A stretch of DNA of 64,000 nucleotides from Anthonomus grandis grandis (lineage: Eukaryota > Arthropoda > Insecta > Coleoptera > Curculionidae). The first letter of the stretch is position 1, and the number at the start of each line of letters is the position of its first letter. The DNA lies in assembly GCF_022605725.1 (NCBI RefSeq), contig NC_065550.1, positions 6,696,001 to 6,760,000 on the forward strand, read 5' to 3'. The notes under the pieces are model-generated. The model saw only the letters and a list, made by a program, of their open reading frames with translations, was not told the origin of the DNA and searched no databases. The translations under genes and the position numbers were made by a program. This document shows positions 32,426 through 43,753 of this stretch, piece by piece.

Positions 32426-34520
32426 TTTCAGAAGTGTGTAGAGCAATAAAACCTCATTAGGTATGCAAAAGTGGTACCTGGTGATCCACCAATATTTTAT
32501 GCCACTACCTTAGTTGGGTATTAGTTTCAATGTAAAATTCTTTCTTTTCGTTGATTGCAGGTAGTGCCACCCGGTTTTGGGTCAATTTATGAGTTTTGCC
32601 CATTGTTACCCACTGATAAACATTGAAAACGGTTCGCCAAAGGCGTGCAACTGGGACTTGTTTTTTACCTTATAATTAATGTACTTAAATGCTATTTTAT
32701 TTTAGAAAGTTACTTTTGTTTAAATGGAATAATATATTTTTTTCACAAATTTATTGAACATAATATGTAGAGTAAAACAGTTGAAAATGTCACTTTTGGA
32801 TCTGGCACTTTTTGAACAGTGTATAACAATTTTAAATTATAATAGATTGTAGTCTTCTTCGTCATCTGACGAACTGTCATCACCTCTTGACATTATAATT
32901 AAAGGATCGACTGTCTGATCGATGAGGTTGTCAAGATCCCACATTTTGTCTTCTTGCTTAATTACATGCTGGACTGCTTTTCGCCAATTCTCTGGTGTCG
33001 CTTCCGTAATGGCTTGATCAAACAGTAGCTTAACATCTTTCATTTTAAAAGTCGTGTTTTGTCTTGCTACAAATCCTTTTACCTGCGCCCATATCAGTTC
33101 TATAGGATTTAGTTCGCAATGATATGGCGGTAAGCGCAGTACAGTTATATTATATTTTTCGGCTATATCTTCCACGGCGTATTTCATGAAACGAGTTTTG
33201 TGTAAGTTTGCTATTGCCAGCAGTTCTTTTTTTATCAAATTTGCTTCAAACGCAATAACTTTTGCAGTCAGCCAATCGATAATTTCTTGCTTTCTCCAAC
33301 TTGAAGTTGGCGTCTTCTCTATTCGCCGTGAATGATAGCTTGCGTTATCCATAACCACCACCGAATTAGCCGGAAGAAATTTTATCATTTCACCAAAATA
33401 GTCCTCGAAAACGTCTGAGTTCATGTCTTCATGGTAATCTCCTGTGTGAGTCGAGTCAAAGGTTAACAGACCTTCTTTTAAAAATCCCTCTTCGCTTCCA
33501 ATATGTGTGATTATCTTATTATATAGTCTTTTTCCTTTTCCCGAAGGTACTTTAATACCCGTAGACAGGCCTTCTATGAAAGCTTGGCGAGCACTGGTTA
33601 TATTTTTGTCTTGCCACATTTTTTGGACTATATAACCTTCGTTAATCCACGTCTCATTAAGATAAAAAACTTTCTTTTGCTCCCTGCGGTACTGCTTGAT
33701 ACTTCTCAACTATTTTCGTCTCCAACAAACAATTTCGTCGCTCTCCAGTAAAAGTGCTTTGCGGTTATGCTTTTCCCAGGCAAAATCCATATTTTTTAAA
33801 GTTTTCTATAAAAGTTTTCTACTTATCAACGGAATACTGTCATCTCGGCCAAGCTCCATTAAAATTTTGTCTAGGGTGGGTATTTCCTTTTTAAAATAAA
33901 AAGAGTGAACTTTTCTTCGAATTATACATTTAGCATTTTCATCAAGGACTTTTGTAGGTCGTCCTGGCTTTTGCTTGGGAGATTCCACTTGACCTGCTAC
34001 TTTTCTTTCCCGCAACAATTTGAAAATGGTGGACTTTCCAATTCCACTCATTCGAGAACATTTTTCAACAATTTCTTGCACAGTAAAACTAGGGTAATCG
34101 TGTTTTATGCAATCATGTACATTTAAAATAATAACTTTTTCACTCAGCGATAGTGGAGAATTTTTAGTACATCTTTTCGTTGGACTGAATACCTCCATTT
34201 TTAAAATATTGGGATAATAATATTGTGATTATACTACAGCGTAGCAGTGACTACTAACGTTTAAAATATGATTTAAAAGTATTTATAGTCTGTATATATT
34301 ACCTGACCCCATTTTTGCATGTTACAAAGCGTTAAAAGATAGGTACCTATACAAAAGGATTAAAAGTATTTATTTAGTATTTAATCTCTTTCAAAATAAA
34401 GGCATTTAATCCGTCAAATTAAATTCATAAATATTATAAGTACCTGCGCCTATGAAATACCACGAAATGTAGCCAAACAGAACGGAATTCCCCAGTTTAT
34501 TGCTCTATACACTTCTGAAA
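32426..34520 (-). mobile_element. IS630/Tc1-mariner-like DNA transposon, 2095 bp
   Basis: Bounded by TA on both sides (32424-32425, 34521-34522). Inverted ends are tttcagaagtgtgtagagca on the left and, inverted on the right, tttcagaagtgtatagagca, one mismatch in about 25. The - strand carries a transposase in a single frame broken by two stops. Confidence 0.85.
32837..34198 (-). pseudogene. IS630/DDE_3-type transposase with two in-frame stops and D to N change
   Basis: A single frame from ATG at 34198 to TAA at 32837 (about 453 codons), interrupted by TAG at 33806-33808 and TAG at 33710-33712. The N-terminus has a helix-turn-helix (SLSEKVIILNVHDCIK, GIGKSTIFKLLRERK). The catalytic core has FYLNETWINEGYIV where the family has YLDETW, so the first acid is Asn. 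VVVMDNASYHSRR and LPPYHCELNPIELIWAQVKG supply the other two acidic residues. The tail is acidic (DDSSSDDEEDYN). Found in many insects as IS630/Tc1-like ORFs. The two stops and the D to N change indicate an inactive copy. Confidence 0.85.
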
Positions 34521-34559
34521 TATTATTATAAATTACATTTTTAATAAAAATTTGGTGGT

Positions 34560-35098
34560 GTGAATTTGTTAAAATGCCTATGTTAGTTGAGAATTAAGAA
34601 GAATTTCTTTAACATATGCAATAAATTTCTTTGGTGAACTATTTTTAATGTAATCCGGTATCTTGTTCCACATATGAATGCCTACATACTGGAATGATTT
34701 TTTAAAACCTGATGTTCGATGAAATGGAATTCTAATAAAGTTTGGATTCCTTACATTGTGTATATAATTATGGTGAAAAAATAAGTCCCTTAAATTCGGC
34801 CGCTGACCTGATTTAATTATTTTGTAAATTAAATTATACATACGACGCTTCCTTCTATTTCTCATATTTAATATAAAATGTGAATTTAGATGAGTAATGT
34901 GGTCCCTATACGATATATTAAAGGAAAAACGCATACAACTATTTTGCAGTTTTTGCACCGTCCTTGACAGAGATACGGTTAGTGAGTCGCCATAAACAAT
35001 GTCTGCATAATCCACCAAAGACAGTACAAGCGAATTGCAAAGCAAATATTTGGTGTTTGATGGTAACTGATTTTTGTATAAGTTTTTTCAAAGTTTAC
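34560..35098 (-). mobile_element. LINE 3' part, left of the P element
   Basis: The downstream (C-terminal) part of a - strand LINE. It continues from 37983-38398 once the P element is removed. Confidence 0.8.
34578..35045 (-). pseudogene. LINE RT C-terminal domain
   Basis: 155 open codons, CNSLVLSLVDYADIVYGDS, then CMRFSFNISYRDHITHLN and YVGIHMWNKIPDYIKNSS, the usual C-terminal domain downstream of the RT in CR1/jockey-type LINEs. The frame upstream is interrupted by the P-element insertion; before it, LYKNQLPSNTKYLL can be read. Confidence 0.78.
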
Positions 35099-37982
35099 AG
35101 AATAGAATACAAGTTGGCTCACTCTGGTCGGCCGTCAAAATCCACCCCGCAGTTCCCCGTCTGCCCGGTGCACCAGGTCTGGTGCACATTTTTGTATCAA
35201 TGTATACCGAGCGCGCCAAGCTCATTTCAGTTTTACTCACGTTTCGGTGTATAGGGTGGATTTAAAAGAAATAGTTGTGGATTTTATTGATTGTGTGGAG
35301 AATAAAATGTCTAATCGAAATATTTGTTCAGTGGATGATTGTGAAAGTCGAATGACAGATCAGATATCCTTTTTTAGGTGCCCTAAAGATGAAGGAAGGT
35401 ATGTACCACATATAGATTCCATTAAAAGTTCTAATTATGAAAATTGAGTTTTAATTATCTTTATATTACTTTAACGCAACCTTCTATGTAATCCTTTACA
35501 AGGGATTAATATTAGTAAATGAATATTGCAAATATAATAATTATTTATTTAACCACCCAACTAACATTTAAAATAACTCGTATAAAAAAAAATAATAAAA
35601 AACTATAATATATTATGCACTCCTAAATGAAACAAAAATTGTAGGTGTCAAGCTTGGAAAAATGCCCTAGGATTTATAGGATCCCATAGATACGTGGATA
35701 ATACTCCAACGCAATGTTATAACCGTATTAGAATGTGTATGTTTTATTTATAAAATCAAACCTAATCAAATTATTTTTTATTAATCTGTTAATCATTTAA
35801 AAGATATTTTATTTGAAACTGTTGTCCGAAGGATACGCAAAACCGGTTTAAATATTTTTGGGGTTGTATCAGATCAGGGTACTAATTTTCAAAAACTAGC
35901 TAAAAGTTCTATAAAAGTGACAATAGATAATCCCACATTCTTTGTTGACGATGAAAATTTAAAACTAAATTGTAGTTTATATTTTTGATGTTCCCCACTA
36001 CTCAAGTCGACAAGAAATAATTTTTTTCAACACATTCTTTGTTTAAATGAAGTACAAACAAGTAAAAAATATTTAGAAATGATGTATAATATTGACAAAA
36101 AGAAGCAGTTCAAAATGGCCCATAAGTTAACAAACGACCACATTTATCCTAATAAATTTCAAAAAATGAAAGTAAAGTTAGCTTTGCAAGTATTTAGCCG
36201 CTCTGTTGCGGTAGCTATACATACTTATATTGAATTTAACGCCTTGCCAAAAGAAGCAACTATAACAGCCTATTTTATATTTAAAATAAATTATCTATTT
36301 GATTTATTAAACTCCAACAACTTACAAGATTTTCAAGCTTTCATGGGAACTGAAAAACAAAAAACGTCATTGCAAGATATGGAAAGCCTTTTTAAAAACT
36401 TAAAAAGTTTTGAAGAAAAAACTATGACAAATAGAACAAAATTTATTTCTGGGTGGCGGCTTACAATAAGATCAATTTTATTTCTTTGGGAAATGTTACA
36501 AAAAAAAGGTTATAGATATTTATTTACACGTAATCTCAATCAAGATTGCCTCGAGCACTTCTTTGGTGAAATTAGAAATTGTTGTGGAAATTCAAAGAAT
36601 CCTACTCCTATTTAATTCTGTCGATCCTTTAAAAAGGTTTTTGCGTTAGGATATTTAGATAATGTCGAAACAGCTAATTGTATAGATGATGGCGTTGAAG
36701 CCCTATTAAATTTAAATCCCCATTTTATTAAAAGTTGCAATAATATATGCAATTATTCTCCCACTAAATATATTCCTCTTCGAGTTTTTACCAACGATTA
36801 TGTAAATTTAAAAAGAGCAGAAGGAAATGCTTTAGTATATGTAGCTGGTTATTATTTAGAAAATGTCTCTCACGTCACTCTTGTGATATTGGCAATAATT
36901 TTGCAACTGAATCAAATGCCCTGTTTATTGAAGATTTCTATTTTATTGCAAATTAAAAGCATATGAAAATAATACCTTATTTGGTGGTCTAACCATACCT
37001 CTAAAAGACATTATTGAGTACATAATAAAACTAGAAAGTATTTTTATTGCTAAATTTAATAAATTATCAGCGCAAGAACCAATTGGCTATAATCTTAAAA
37101 AACTATTTTCTAACATTACCTTTAAACATCCCTGTAATGAAGTTGCCATTGACTATTTTTTAAATTTATACATAAGGGTGCGTATCTATTATACATTAAA
37201 ATTTGTTAATGCCGATATTAAAAAAGAAAAATCTTAAAGAAAGGTAAAGATGTTTATGTAAGCAAGCTTAACATATTAAAACAGTTGTAAATACTCGTAG
37301 TACTTATGTATCATACTAAATAATTATTTTATATAAGTTGGTGTGTTTCATATTTAGGTTAAAAAATATGTCTAGAATACTTATTATATCAATAAAATGG
37401 TCAGCATCTCCGTCCATTTATAATGTACCTACTTATTTTAGTAAAACTTTAACCAGTCTTTGTAATTATTATCTTTGTTTCATTTACAATAATAACCTAT
37501 ATACCTAGTTTTATATCCTACAATCCCAAATATGTTCATGACCAAATAGGTACAAACAGGTAACAAATTGATGCAAGTAGGTACTCGAGTAATATCTAAT
37601 AACTAATATTTAACGCTGACATAGCAATAAGAGTTTATATAAGTAACCGTAACCGATTGAACAGTAACATTAATATAGTGTAAAAGCCTAGTTGCTGTTC
37701 ATATTAATTGTTCTATAGATTTAAGTACGTTTTTGTAACAATAAAGTTTTTTTAAAAGGAACTTCACCCAGCTGTGTTCTTATTTCTCGTGCATTGGCTA
37801 TGGAATTTCCAGCGTTCCCCTACACCGAGGTAAATACTATCAATGGCCAAGTTTTGGCTTTTATTACCCCGATCTCCACACTCGTTTTATATCTCACACC
37901 TGCAGAAGCGGCGCGTTTGTACGATGATTGTCAAAGAGCTGGCGTCGAGTGACCCAACTTGTATTCTATTCTGTAAACTTTG
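35099..37982 (+). mobile_element. P element inserted in a LINE
   Basis: Ends are caaagtttacagaatagaat.. at 35099 and its inverted copy ending at 37982; about 29 bases match exactly before the first mismatch. The direct repeat gtttttt abuts both ends (35092-35098, 37983-37989), close to the 8-bp duplication of P elements. The + strand holds a spliced THAP-type transposase with several lesions. Confidence 0.85.
35306..37240 (+). pseudogene. P-element transposase (THAP9-like), decayed
   Basis: The THAP zinc finger is split over two exons. ICSVDDC..FFRCPKDEG ends at donor AAG|gtatgt (35399), and the acceptor aaattgtag at 35645 continues CQAWKNALGFIGSHRYVDNT and PTQCYNRIRMC. The catalytic part has IFGVVSDQGTNF, IFDVPH (then a shift) LLKSTRNN, and the open frame 36079-36615 with KLTNDHIYPNKFQKMKVKLA and LNQDCLEHFFGEIRNCCGNS. 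Readable sequence continues to about 37240 (CIDDGVEALL, LFGGLTIPLKDIIEY). Frameshifts lie near 35985 and 36940, and there is an in-frame stop after NPTPI at 36615. The D, D, E residues expected for P transposase are visible. Confidence 0.85.
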
Positions 37983-38398
37983 GTTTTTTAAACGACCGTA
38001 AGCAATTTTAATTTTGTTCTTAATGTAGGAGACAAAGCTGAGATTTGAATCGAATATAACCCCTAGATAACGTTTTTCCGCAACAGTTGGTATAACTGTT
38101 CCATTAATATTAATTTTAAAATTTTCCATGCAATCTAGAAGATTGATTAAAGAACTTTTATTTTGCGAAAAAAACATTGCACATGACTTTGAAGCATTTA
38201 ATTTGAGGTTATGGTTGTCAGCAAACAAAGCAATCTGATTTAAGTCGGCGTTAATTTTATTCTGTGCCACCTGAACGTCTGATATTTTAAAAGAATTATA
38301 AACTTGGGAGTCGTCAGCAAATTGGTGCAGCTTAGAATTTTGGATGCACTGATTTATGTCCGCAACATACAAAGAGAAAAGTAAGGGGCCTAATAGGC
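37983..38398 (-). pseudogene. LINE RT middle part, right of the P element
   Basis: GPLLFSLYVADINQCI leads into catalytic FADDSQVYNSF, then LKLNASKSCAMFF and KRYLGVIFDSNLSFVSYI, as in CR1/jockey RTs. The LINE frame ends at YGRLKN, where the P element begins; the remaining codons of this ORF (QSLQNRIQVG..) are P-element end sequence. The 5' end is truncated near 38398. Confidence 0.8.
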
Positions 38399-38782
38399 AT
38401 CACTAATATGCGTTCGAAAATTTATTAAAAAAAAACACGAAGAACCATATTAATTCTCAATCTATCTCAAAAACCTAATACAGTCCACTAAATCAAAAGT
38501 CTGACGACGACATTGCGAATAATTTTTTATAAATAACCATGAAATTTTGGAACAGTTTATAAAAAAAAAACAAAACAAAAAAATTAAAATAAATGTTCAA
38601 ATTGTTGACCATTAACTTCCTGACAATAACCAAGTCGATATTTAAATTATTGTAAGTAATACTTTACTTATTGTTTGAGGTCGGATTTGTTGTATTTCGG
38701 CTCTAATTCTATGTTTTAATTCTTCTAAAGTTCTTATATGTTTTAATTCTTCTTTCAGGTTTATCAAAATAAACTTTTGATT

Positions 38783-39570
38783 TTAGATAACCTTAAAAAA
38801 ATTAACCTTACAAAAATCCAATGGGACTAAATCTGGCGACCTTGCTGGCCATTGAATAAAACCCGCCCTTCCAATCCATCTATTTAGGAAAATGTTGGTA
38901 AGGTAATCTCGTATTGTTCGCGAATAGTGTGGGGGAGCGCTATCCTGTTGGAACCATATTATCACAGAATAAACGATCTCAAATGAGATCGTTTATTCTG
39001 TGATATTATGGAATCTGCCGGTATAAATGGGTTTTCACCATTTGGATAAAGTGCAATTAAACTAGGTACTATCTGATTTAAGCAACTCTAAATATTTTTC
39101 AGAGGTAAGTGCACCCTCAACAAAATAGGGACCCACAATTGATGTGCCCACAATTCCTGCCCATACGTTAAACTTCTTGGGAAATTGTGTGTGAGTTTCC
39201 ATACTCCAGTATGGGTTTTGGTTTTCTGGTGCCCAATAACGAAAATTTTGCCTATTTGCAGAACTATTAAAAAAAAAACTTGCCTCGTCGGAAAAAACAA
39301 ACTGACTTAAAAATTGTGGGTGTGCATTACATCGTTTTCTGGAAGAGTGGGACGGTCCACGTCATATTTGTCTCTAACATGACCAAAATCTCTAAACTTT
39401 TTTTCAATTTTGCTTACTACCGAACGTGTAATAGGCCACTCCGGGTACTAACGTTAAACAGATCGCAAACTTGGCCCTGTGTTCGTGTCTTGTCGCCATA
39501 TGCTACCATCATCAAAATTCCAATTCTTTATTTTTCAGTTAGACGCGCCATACCTTTAAACTTTGCAACT
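38783..39570 (-). pseudogene. Mariner-like transposase remnant
   Basis: Read downward, the N-terminal HTH part is near 39550-39350 (MARLTEK, VVSKIEKKFRDFGHVRDKYD). It is followed by RQNFRYWAPENQNPYWSMET, KFNVWAGIVGTSIVGPYFV and EKYLELLKSD. The 3' part (38965-38783) has IIWFQQDSAPPHYSRTIRDY and FIQWPARSPDLVPLDF, which holds an intact second catalytic D. It is split over frames, and a 46-bp palindrome interrupts the sequence just before IIWFQQD. Confidence 0.7.
38960..39005. repeat. 46-bp palindrome inside the mariner-like element
   Basis: 22-base arms (tatcacagaataaacgatct + ca and exact reverse complement) separated by aa. Confidence 0.9.
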
Positions 39571-39842
39571 GCAATTGACAATTACTGACATTTATGTAAA
39601 GTAATAGATACTGTTTCCATGCAATTACATGGTGACAAGGTGTCAACAATCAAATATACCTGTTAAAATACATGTTTGAATATGCTCAAATGAACCAAAC
39701 AGTTGAAAAATTTATTAATAATGTTAGAAAAAGGTACAAGATATGGTATACAAAATATACTTAGAATTCTATGCAGAATTCAAAAATAGGTGTTTCCATT
39801 TAAAAAATTGACGATCGTTGCTTATTTTTGGTTCACCCTGTA

Positions 39843-40364
39843 TACATGAATTCATCATCAATAAAAATCGACGTGTCCGCTGGTGGCCGCTATTTTTATA
39901 GTGGTTGTGTCCTTTTGATGTTGGTCACTCTGTAAATTTTTAGTGTTGCCAACAAAAAATATTTTAAATAACGGTAATGAATGACGCCGACTCGACACGA
40001 TCACTTGAATGATTTTAAATAACATTGTCAATTGTGAGTATAGCGGATTGCCTAGTTTTTGGCGATTTGTAAACGACGCTTTGGTAAAAGTTGGACGATG
40101 TAAATAGCTCCGCAGCTAGTGCGGAGATGGGTACGACGCTGCACAGTGTTTCATTTGGACAAATTAGGTGGACAAAAGCCATTTATAAAAATAAATGTTA
40201 AACCAATGCATAAAATACTTTGAAATTCCCGAAATCAAGAATTTTATATGGTTTTTTCATTTCACACAGATAAGAAAAAGCCCACTGAAGTCGATATTTG
40301 CTTAAACTAAAACAAAACATCAGTTAAGTTATTTTCGACGACATAATCGTTAATATTACATAAA
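39843..40364. other. No gene; contains a GTAAATAGCTCCGCA repeat
   Basis: The segment gatgtaaatagctccgcagc at 40097 recurs at 60389. ctccgca-gctag-tgcggag forms a small hairpin at 40108-40126. Otherwise nothing recognised. Confidence 0.4.
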
Positions 40365-41810
40365 GGAGGAGATAAAGATCAAGCCTCAAACTATCGTCCA
40401 ATTGCACTTTTTCCAACCCTCTCAAAGATCATAGAATGCCTGGCTAAAAAAAGGTTTTTGTCATTTTTGTTTAAATATATCTTAACCCCTTATCAGTTTG
40501 GATTTCTGAGCAAAAAATGCACCAACGATGCTATGTTCTCCCTATTCAACAGCGTTTATTCAAATATCAACAAAAATTACTTAACAGCAACAATTTTCTG
40601 TGACTTTTCAAAGGCTTTCGATTGCGTAAACCACATTATTTTAAGTAACAAAATGCAGCACTATGGATTCAGAGGTATATTCCTTCAATGGTTTAAGTCA
40701 TATTTGTGCAACAGAAGTCGAGTTGTAAAGGTCGATACGTAAGATCTTCTTGTAAACCAATTGAATGTGGGGTACCTCAAGGTTCCGTTTTGGGTCCTAT
40801 GCTCTTTCTGCTGTTTATAAATGACCTGGCCAGCCTGAACATAAGCGGAGAAATCTGTCTTTTTGCTGATGATACTAGCTTCACTTGGAGCAATCCGAAT
40901 GACTAATCCGAAAAACTAAGCTCGGCATGTTTTGCCATAAGATCAATCTCAAGAGAATTAGGCTTTTTCACGGCCAAAACAGTTTATTATGCTCTTTTTG
41001 AGTCACATCTTCGTTACGCCCTTCCATTCTGGGATACATGCTGCAAGACCCAATTTGAGCGTATATTTAAACTTCAAAAGAGAGCGCTTCGCTACTTATT
41101 AGGACTTGATAGTAGAGCTCACTGCCAAGTAAATTTTATAAAATATAAGTTCCTTACTCTCCCCTCGTTATTTATATTTGAATCTATCTGCCTTATCCGC
41201 AAACATGTGTCGCAGATTCCAGAAAGACCTTCCCACAGCTATTCACTAAGGAACGTTGATAATAATCTTCATCTGCCAATTCCACGGTCGGAATTAGTAA
41301 AGAACTCTATACTTTATGCAGCAATAAAAATGCACAACCATCTGCCTTCCGTAATAAAATCGATGACTACTTTTAGTTGTTTTCGCAATGCCCTAAAATC
41401 TTTACTATTGCAAAAAACCCTATATACAGTAGAAGACTTTTTTAATATTTCCTTTTAAAGCACACACACTGGCGTTATTAGCTACCTATTATTTGCAAAA
41501 TGTTTGCCTGCTTTTTATTGTATGTTTTTTTTTGAGACTAAGGTTTCTGACAATTTTATACATATAATTGTGTGTATATTTGTATATAAAAATTATTTTA
41601 TTTATGTATTTCGACCAAATTGTACAATTTGATAATTGGTACAGTATTTTTGTTTTGTTATGTACCTATTTACTTTGTGTGTATTTTGTCTGAGTATTTT
41701 TTTTATGTTTATTTGTTTATATTTGTATTTTTTCCTTTAGCTTTGTCGATAAAATGTAAATTTTCTGACAATAAATCATTTTTGATGGATTTGATTTGAT
41801 ATAATAAATG
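40365..41810 (+). mobile_element. Jockey-like LINE with internal deletion
   Basis: A + strand LINE. The 3' end is a tail of ATTTG-type units (ggatttgatttgat at 41795-41808) after gacaataaatca. Its 3' UTR is similar to that of the LINE at 15150-16636. 5'-truncated near 40365. Confidence 0.78.
40370..41458 (+). pseudogene. LINE reverse transcriptase, frameshifted and internally deleted
   Basis: Pieces in order: NYRPIALFPTLSKIIECLAK, FGFLSKKCTNDAMFSL, FCDFSKAFDCVNHIILSNKM (motif A); a frame change near 40720; then CGVPQGSVLGPMLFLLFIND (motif B) and CLFADDTSFTW (catalytic). About 90 codons of palm/thumb are then missing, and the sequence resumes at SACFAIRSISRELGF and LRYALPFWDTC. The C-terminal domain runs to LYTVEDFFNISF. 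Both catalytic motifs survive. Confidence 0.82.
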
Positions 41811-42127
41811 CTGTGTTAATAAATTTTCTAACAACTTTTACCAATAAATGTTTTAACCGAAGGTATGTATTTAAAAAAAAAATAAATAAAATTATTTTAA
41901 ATTATAACCAGGTAACATAATTCGACGTTTTGAACTTACGTGAAAAAATAATAAAATTTTTATTTGTTTAACATCTTGAATGGTCTTGAATTTATATGTA
42001 CACTGATGTATCCACGATAATTTTTTTGTATTAATTTTTTCAAAATTATTATTTTAATAATATGTATTCTATTTAGCACACTTGAGTACAACTATTTTTT
42101 AAAATTTTAGAACGACATTACTCTCTT
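41811..42127. other. AT-rich spacer, no gene seen
   Basis: Left of the Transib remnant. No CAC-type terminal heptamer of a Transib end was found here. Confidence 0.3.
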
Positions 42128-43363
42128 TCAAAATATGTTCTTCGATGAGTGGCTACAACATGGAAAAATTATTAAAATCAATGGACTTTTTGAATATATT
42201 TGCACTTGTGCGATATTACTAAAGATTCTAAGCGACAAATAAAATTGAAGTTGGACAGTTATTTGACAAAACTCATGACCAAATGGCTTGCTGCTGGAAA
42301 GTCGAGGGAGCATTTTTTAAGAAAAAATAAAAGGTGGCTCGATGACGAACAAATAGAATTTCATGTTACTATATTACAGCCACCTATATCTCTTCAGGAA
42401 ACTACCCTTGTGGAAAGACTTTGAAAGACATTTGAGCAATCTTGTTTTAAAACAAGAAAACGTCACGGGGCGAGGTAGCTGTGCGTACCTCAGGCAATAG
42501 GAACATTTCCACTATATTCCGAAAAATGAATGAAAATCATGGTTGTTTCAGTAGGACATTAGGCTTAAATTATACCAATAATACCAATAATTCTAAGCAT
42601 TTAAGTGGAGACGAGGCACTAGCCTATTACATAGATTCTAAGTCAACAGCGCATTCATATAAACAAACAAGAAAGTGATAGTCCTATGGTTGGAACCTTT
42701 GGTGTGATGCTCAAATTACGAGACAGTTTTACCACTAACCAAAACTCTTTATTTTTACTCTCGACACGTGTTTCACTAACGATGTTAGCATCTTCGGGAG
42801 AGGATTAAAACTGAGCAAAACCCTAGACCCTCTTCCACCATGTTTTGTTGGCCTATAAAGTTCATTTTTGGCAAAGAAACTATAGAACTAACAATTGCAG
42901 AAACTAATAAAGTTTTGGGACCGGTAAATAATTTACTACCAACAATTTGCACTGTGACTGACTTTCAACTTTTACTTACAATGATTGACGGAAAAGCCTG
43001 TTATGCTTTGACCAAAACTCTTTCCTTACAGAAATGCTTCATTTGTAGTGTTACCCTGAAAGGGATGAATGATGAACTAGGGAATTTTAACAGCAATCAG
43101 GAAAATTTTGGCTTTGATTTATTAACCCTTCATGCTTGGATTTGTTGTCTATTACATATAAGCTATAAACTTGATATAAAAAAATGGCAGCGGAAAACTG
43201 CTGAAGATAAGGCTTCCGTAAAAGAAGTATCTGAGGAAATAAAACATCGATTTAAGTATGAAATGGGACTTATTGTAGATAAACCAAAGCCAGGATTTGG
43301 TTCAACGAACGATGAAAATACTGCACGCCGTTTTTTTTCCAACCCCGAATTAACTTCACAAAT
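42128..43363 (+). pseudogene. Transib (RAG1-like) transposase, N-terminal and central part
   Basis: Shifted frames at 42150-42430 and 42481-42678 (DEALAYYIDSKSTAHSYKQT) fit the Transib N-terminal region. A foreign repeat (about 42679-42838) follows. The open frame 42841-43363 has CFICSVTLKGMNDELGN (zinc ligands), LLTLHAWICCLLHISYKLDI and KYEMGLIVDKPKPGFGSTND with NTARRFFSNPELTSQ, blocks of the Transib/RAG1 core. The frame then enters the Sola-like transposon and resumes in exact phase at 46311. Transib is the DNA-transposon superfamily related to the V(D)J recombinase RAG1. The assignment rests on remembered motif order; it is not aligned. Confidence 0.72.
42679..42838. repeat. Dispersed repeat inserted in the Transib gene
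   Basis: tagtcctatggttggaacct.. shares its first about 35 bases with 32163-32201. Downstream it contains tcgacacgtgtttcactaac and ttagcatcttcgggagagg, a sequence style seen in Penelope-like terminal repeats. It breaks the Transib reading frame. Confidence 0.5.
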
Positions 43364-43753
43364 GAGTATACTAAATGCAAAACTCGGTATTTGACAAAAA
43401 ACGCGAAAGTGATCTTATTTTACATTTTGACAGACTACACTGATATCTAATAGATATACTACAATATTAGCTGCAAAAGTGCCTATTTACGTATAAAAAA
43501 AACGTTTACTTATAGAGGTTAAATGCGAAACTGTGTATTTGCAATCGCCGTTCAGATGCAAAACTGGGTATTTTCAATCAACCAATAAGAGCGCTAGAAA
43601 CACTTGTAACGGCCGCATACCACGTGTTATAATCTCATTATTTTTATTTTTAGTTTGTTACTGTACTTGATAGTATAAACATGGTCTCGCAGTTTTAAGC
43701 CGTTAAAATTTTAATTTGTTAATATTAGTTTTAAGTGTTTACTACTGTAGGAA

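Larger units (their letters stand above)
38399..39842 (-). mobile_element. Mariner-like element, decayed
   Basis: - strand transposase pieces. The right end carries ttggttcaccctgtata at 39826-39842, i.e. TACAGGGTGAACCAAAAATA in the coding sense, a mariner/Tc1-type terminus. The left terminus was not found, so the lower limit is approximate. Confidence 0.6.
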
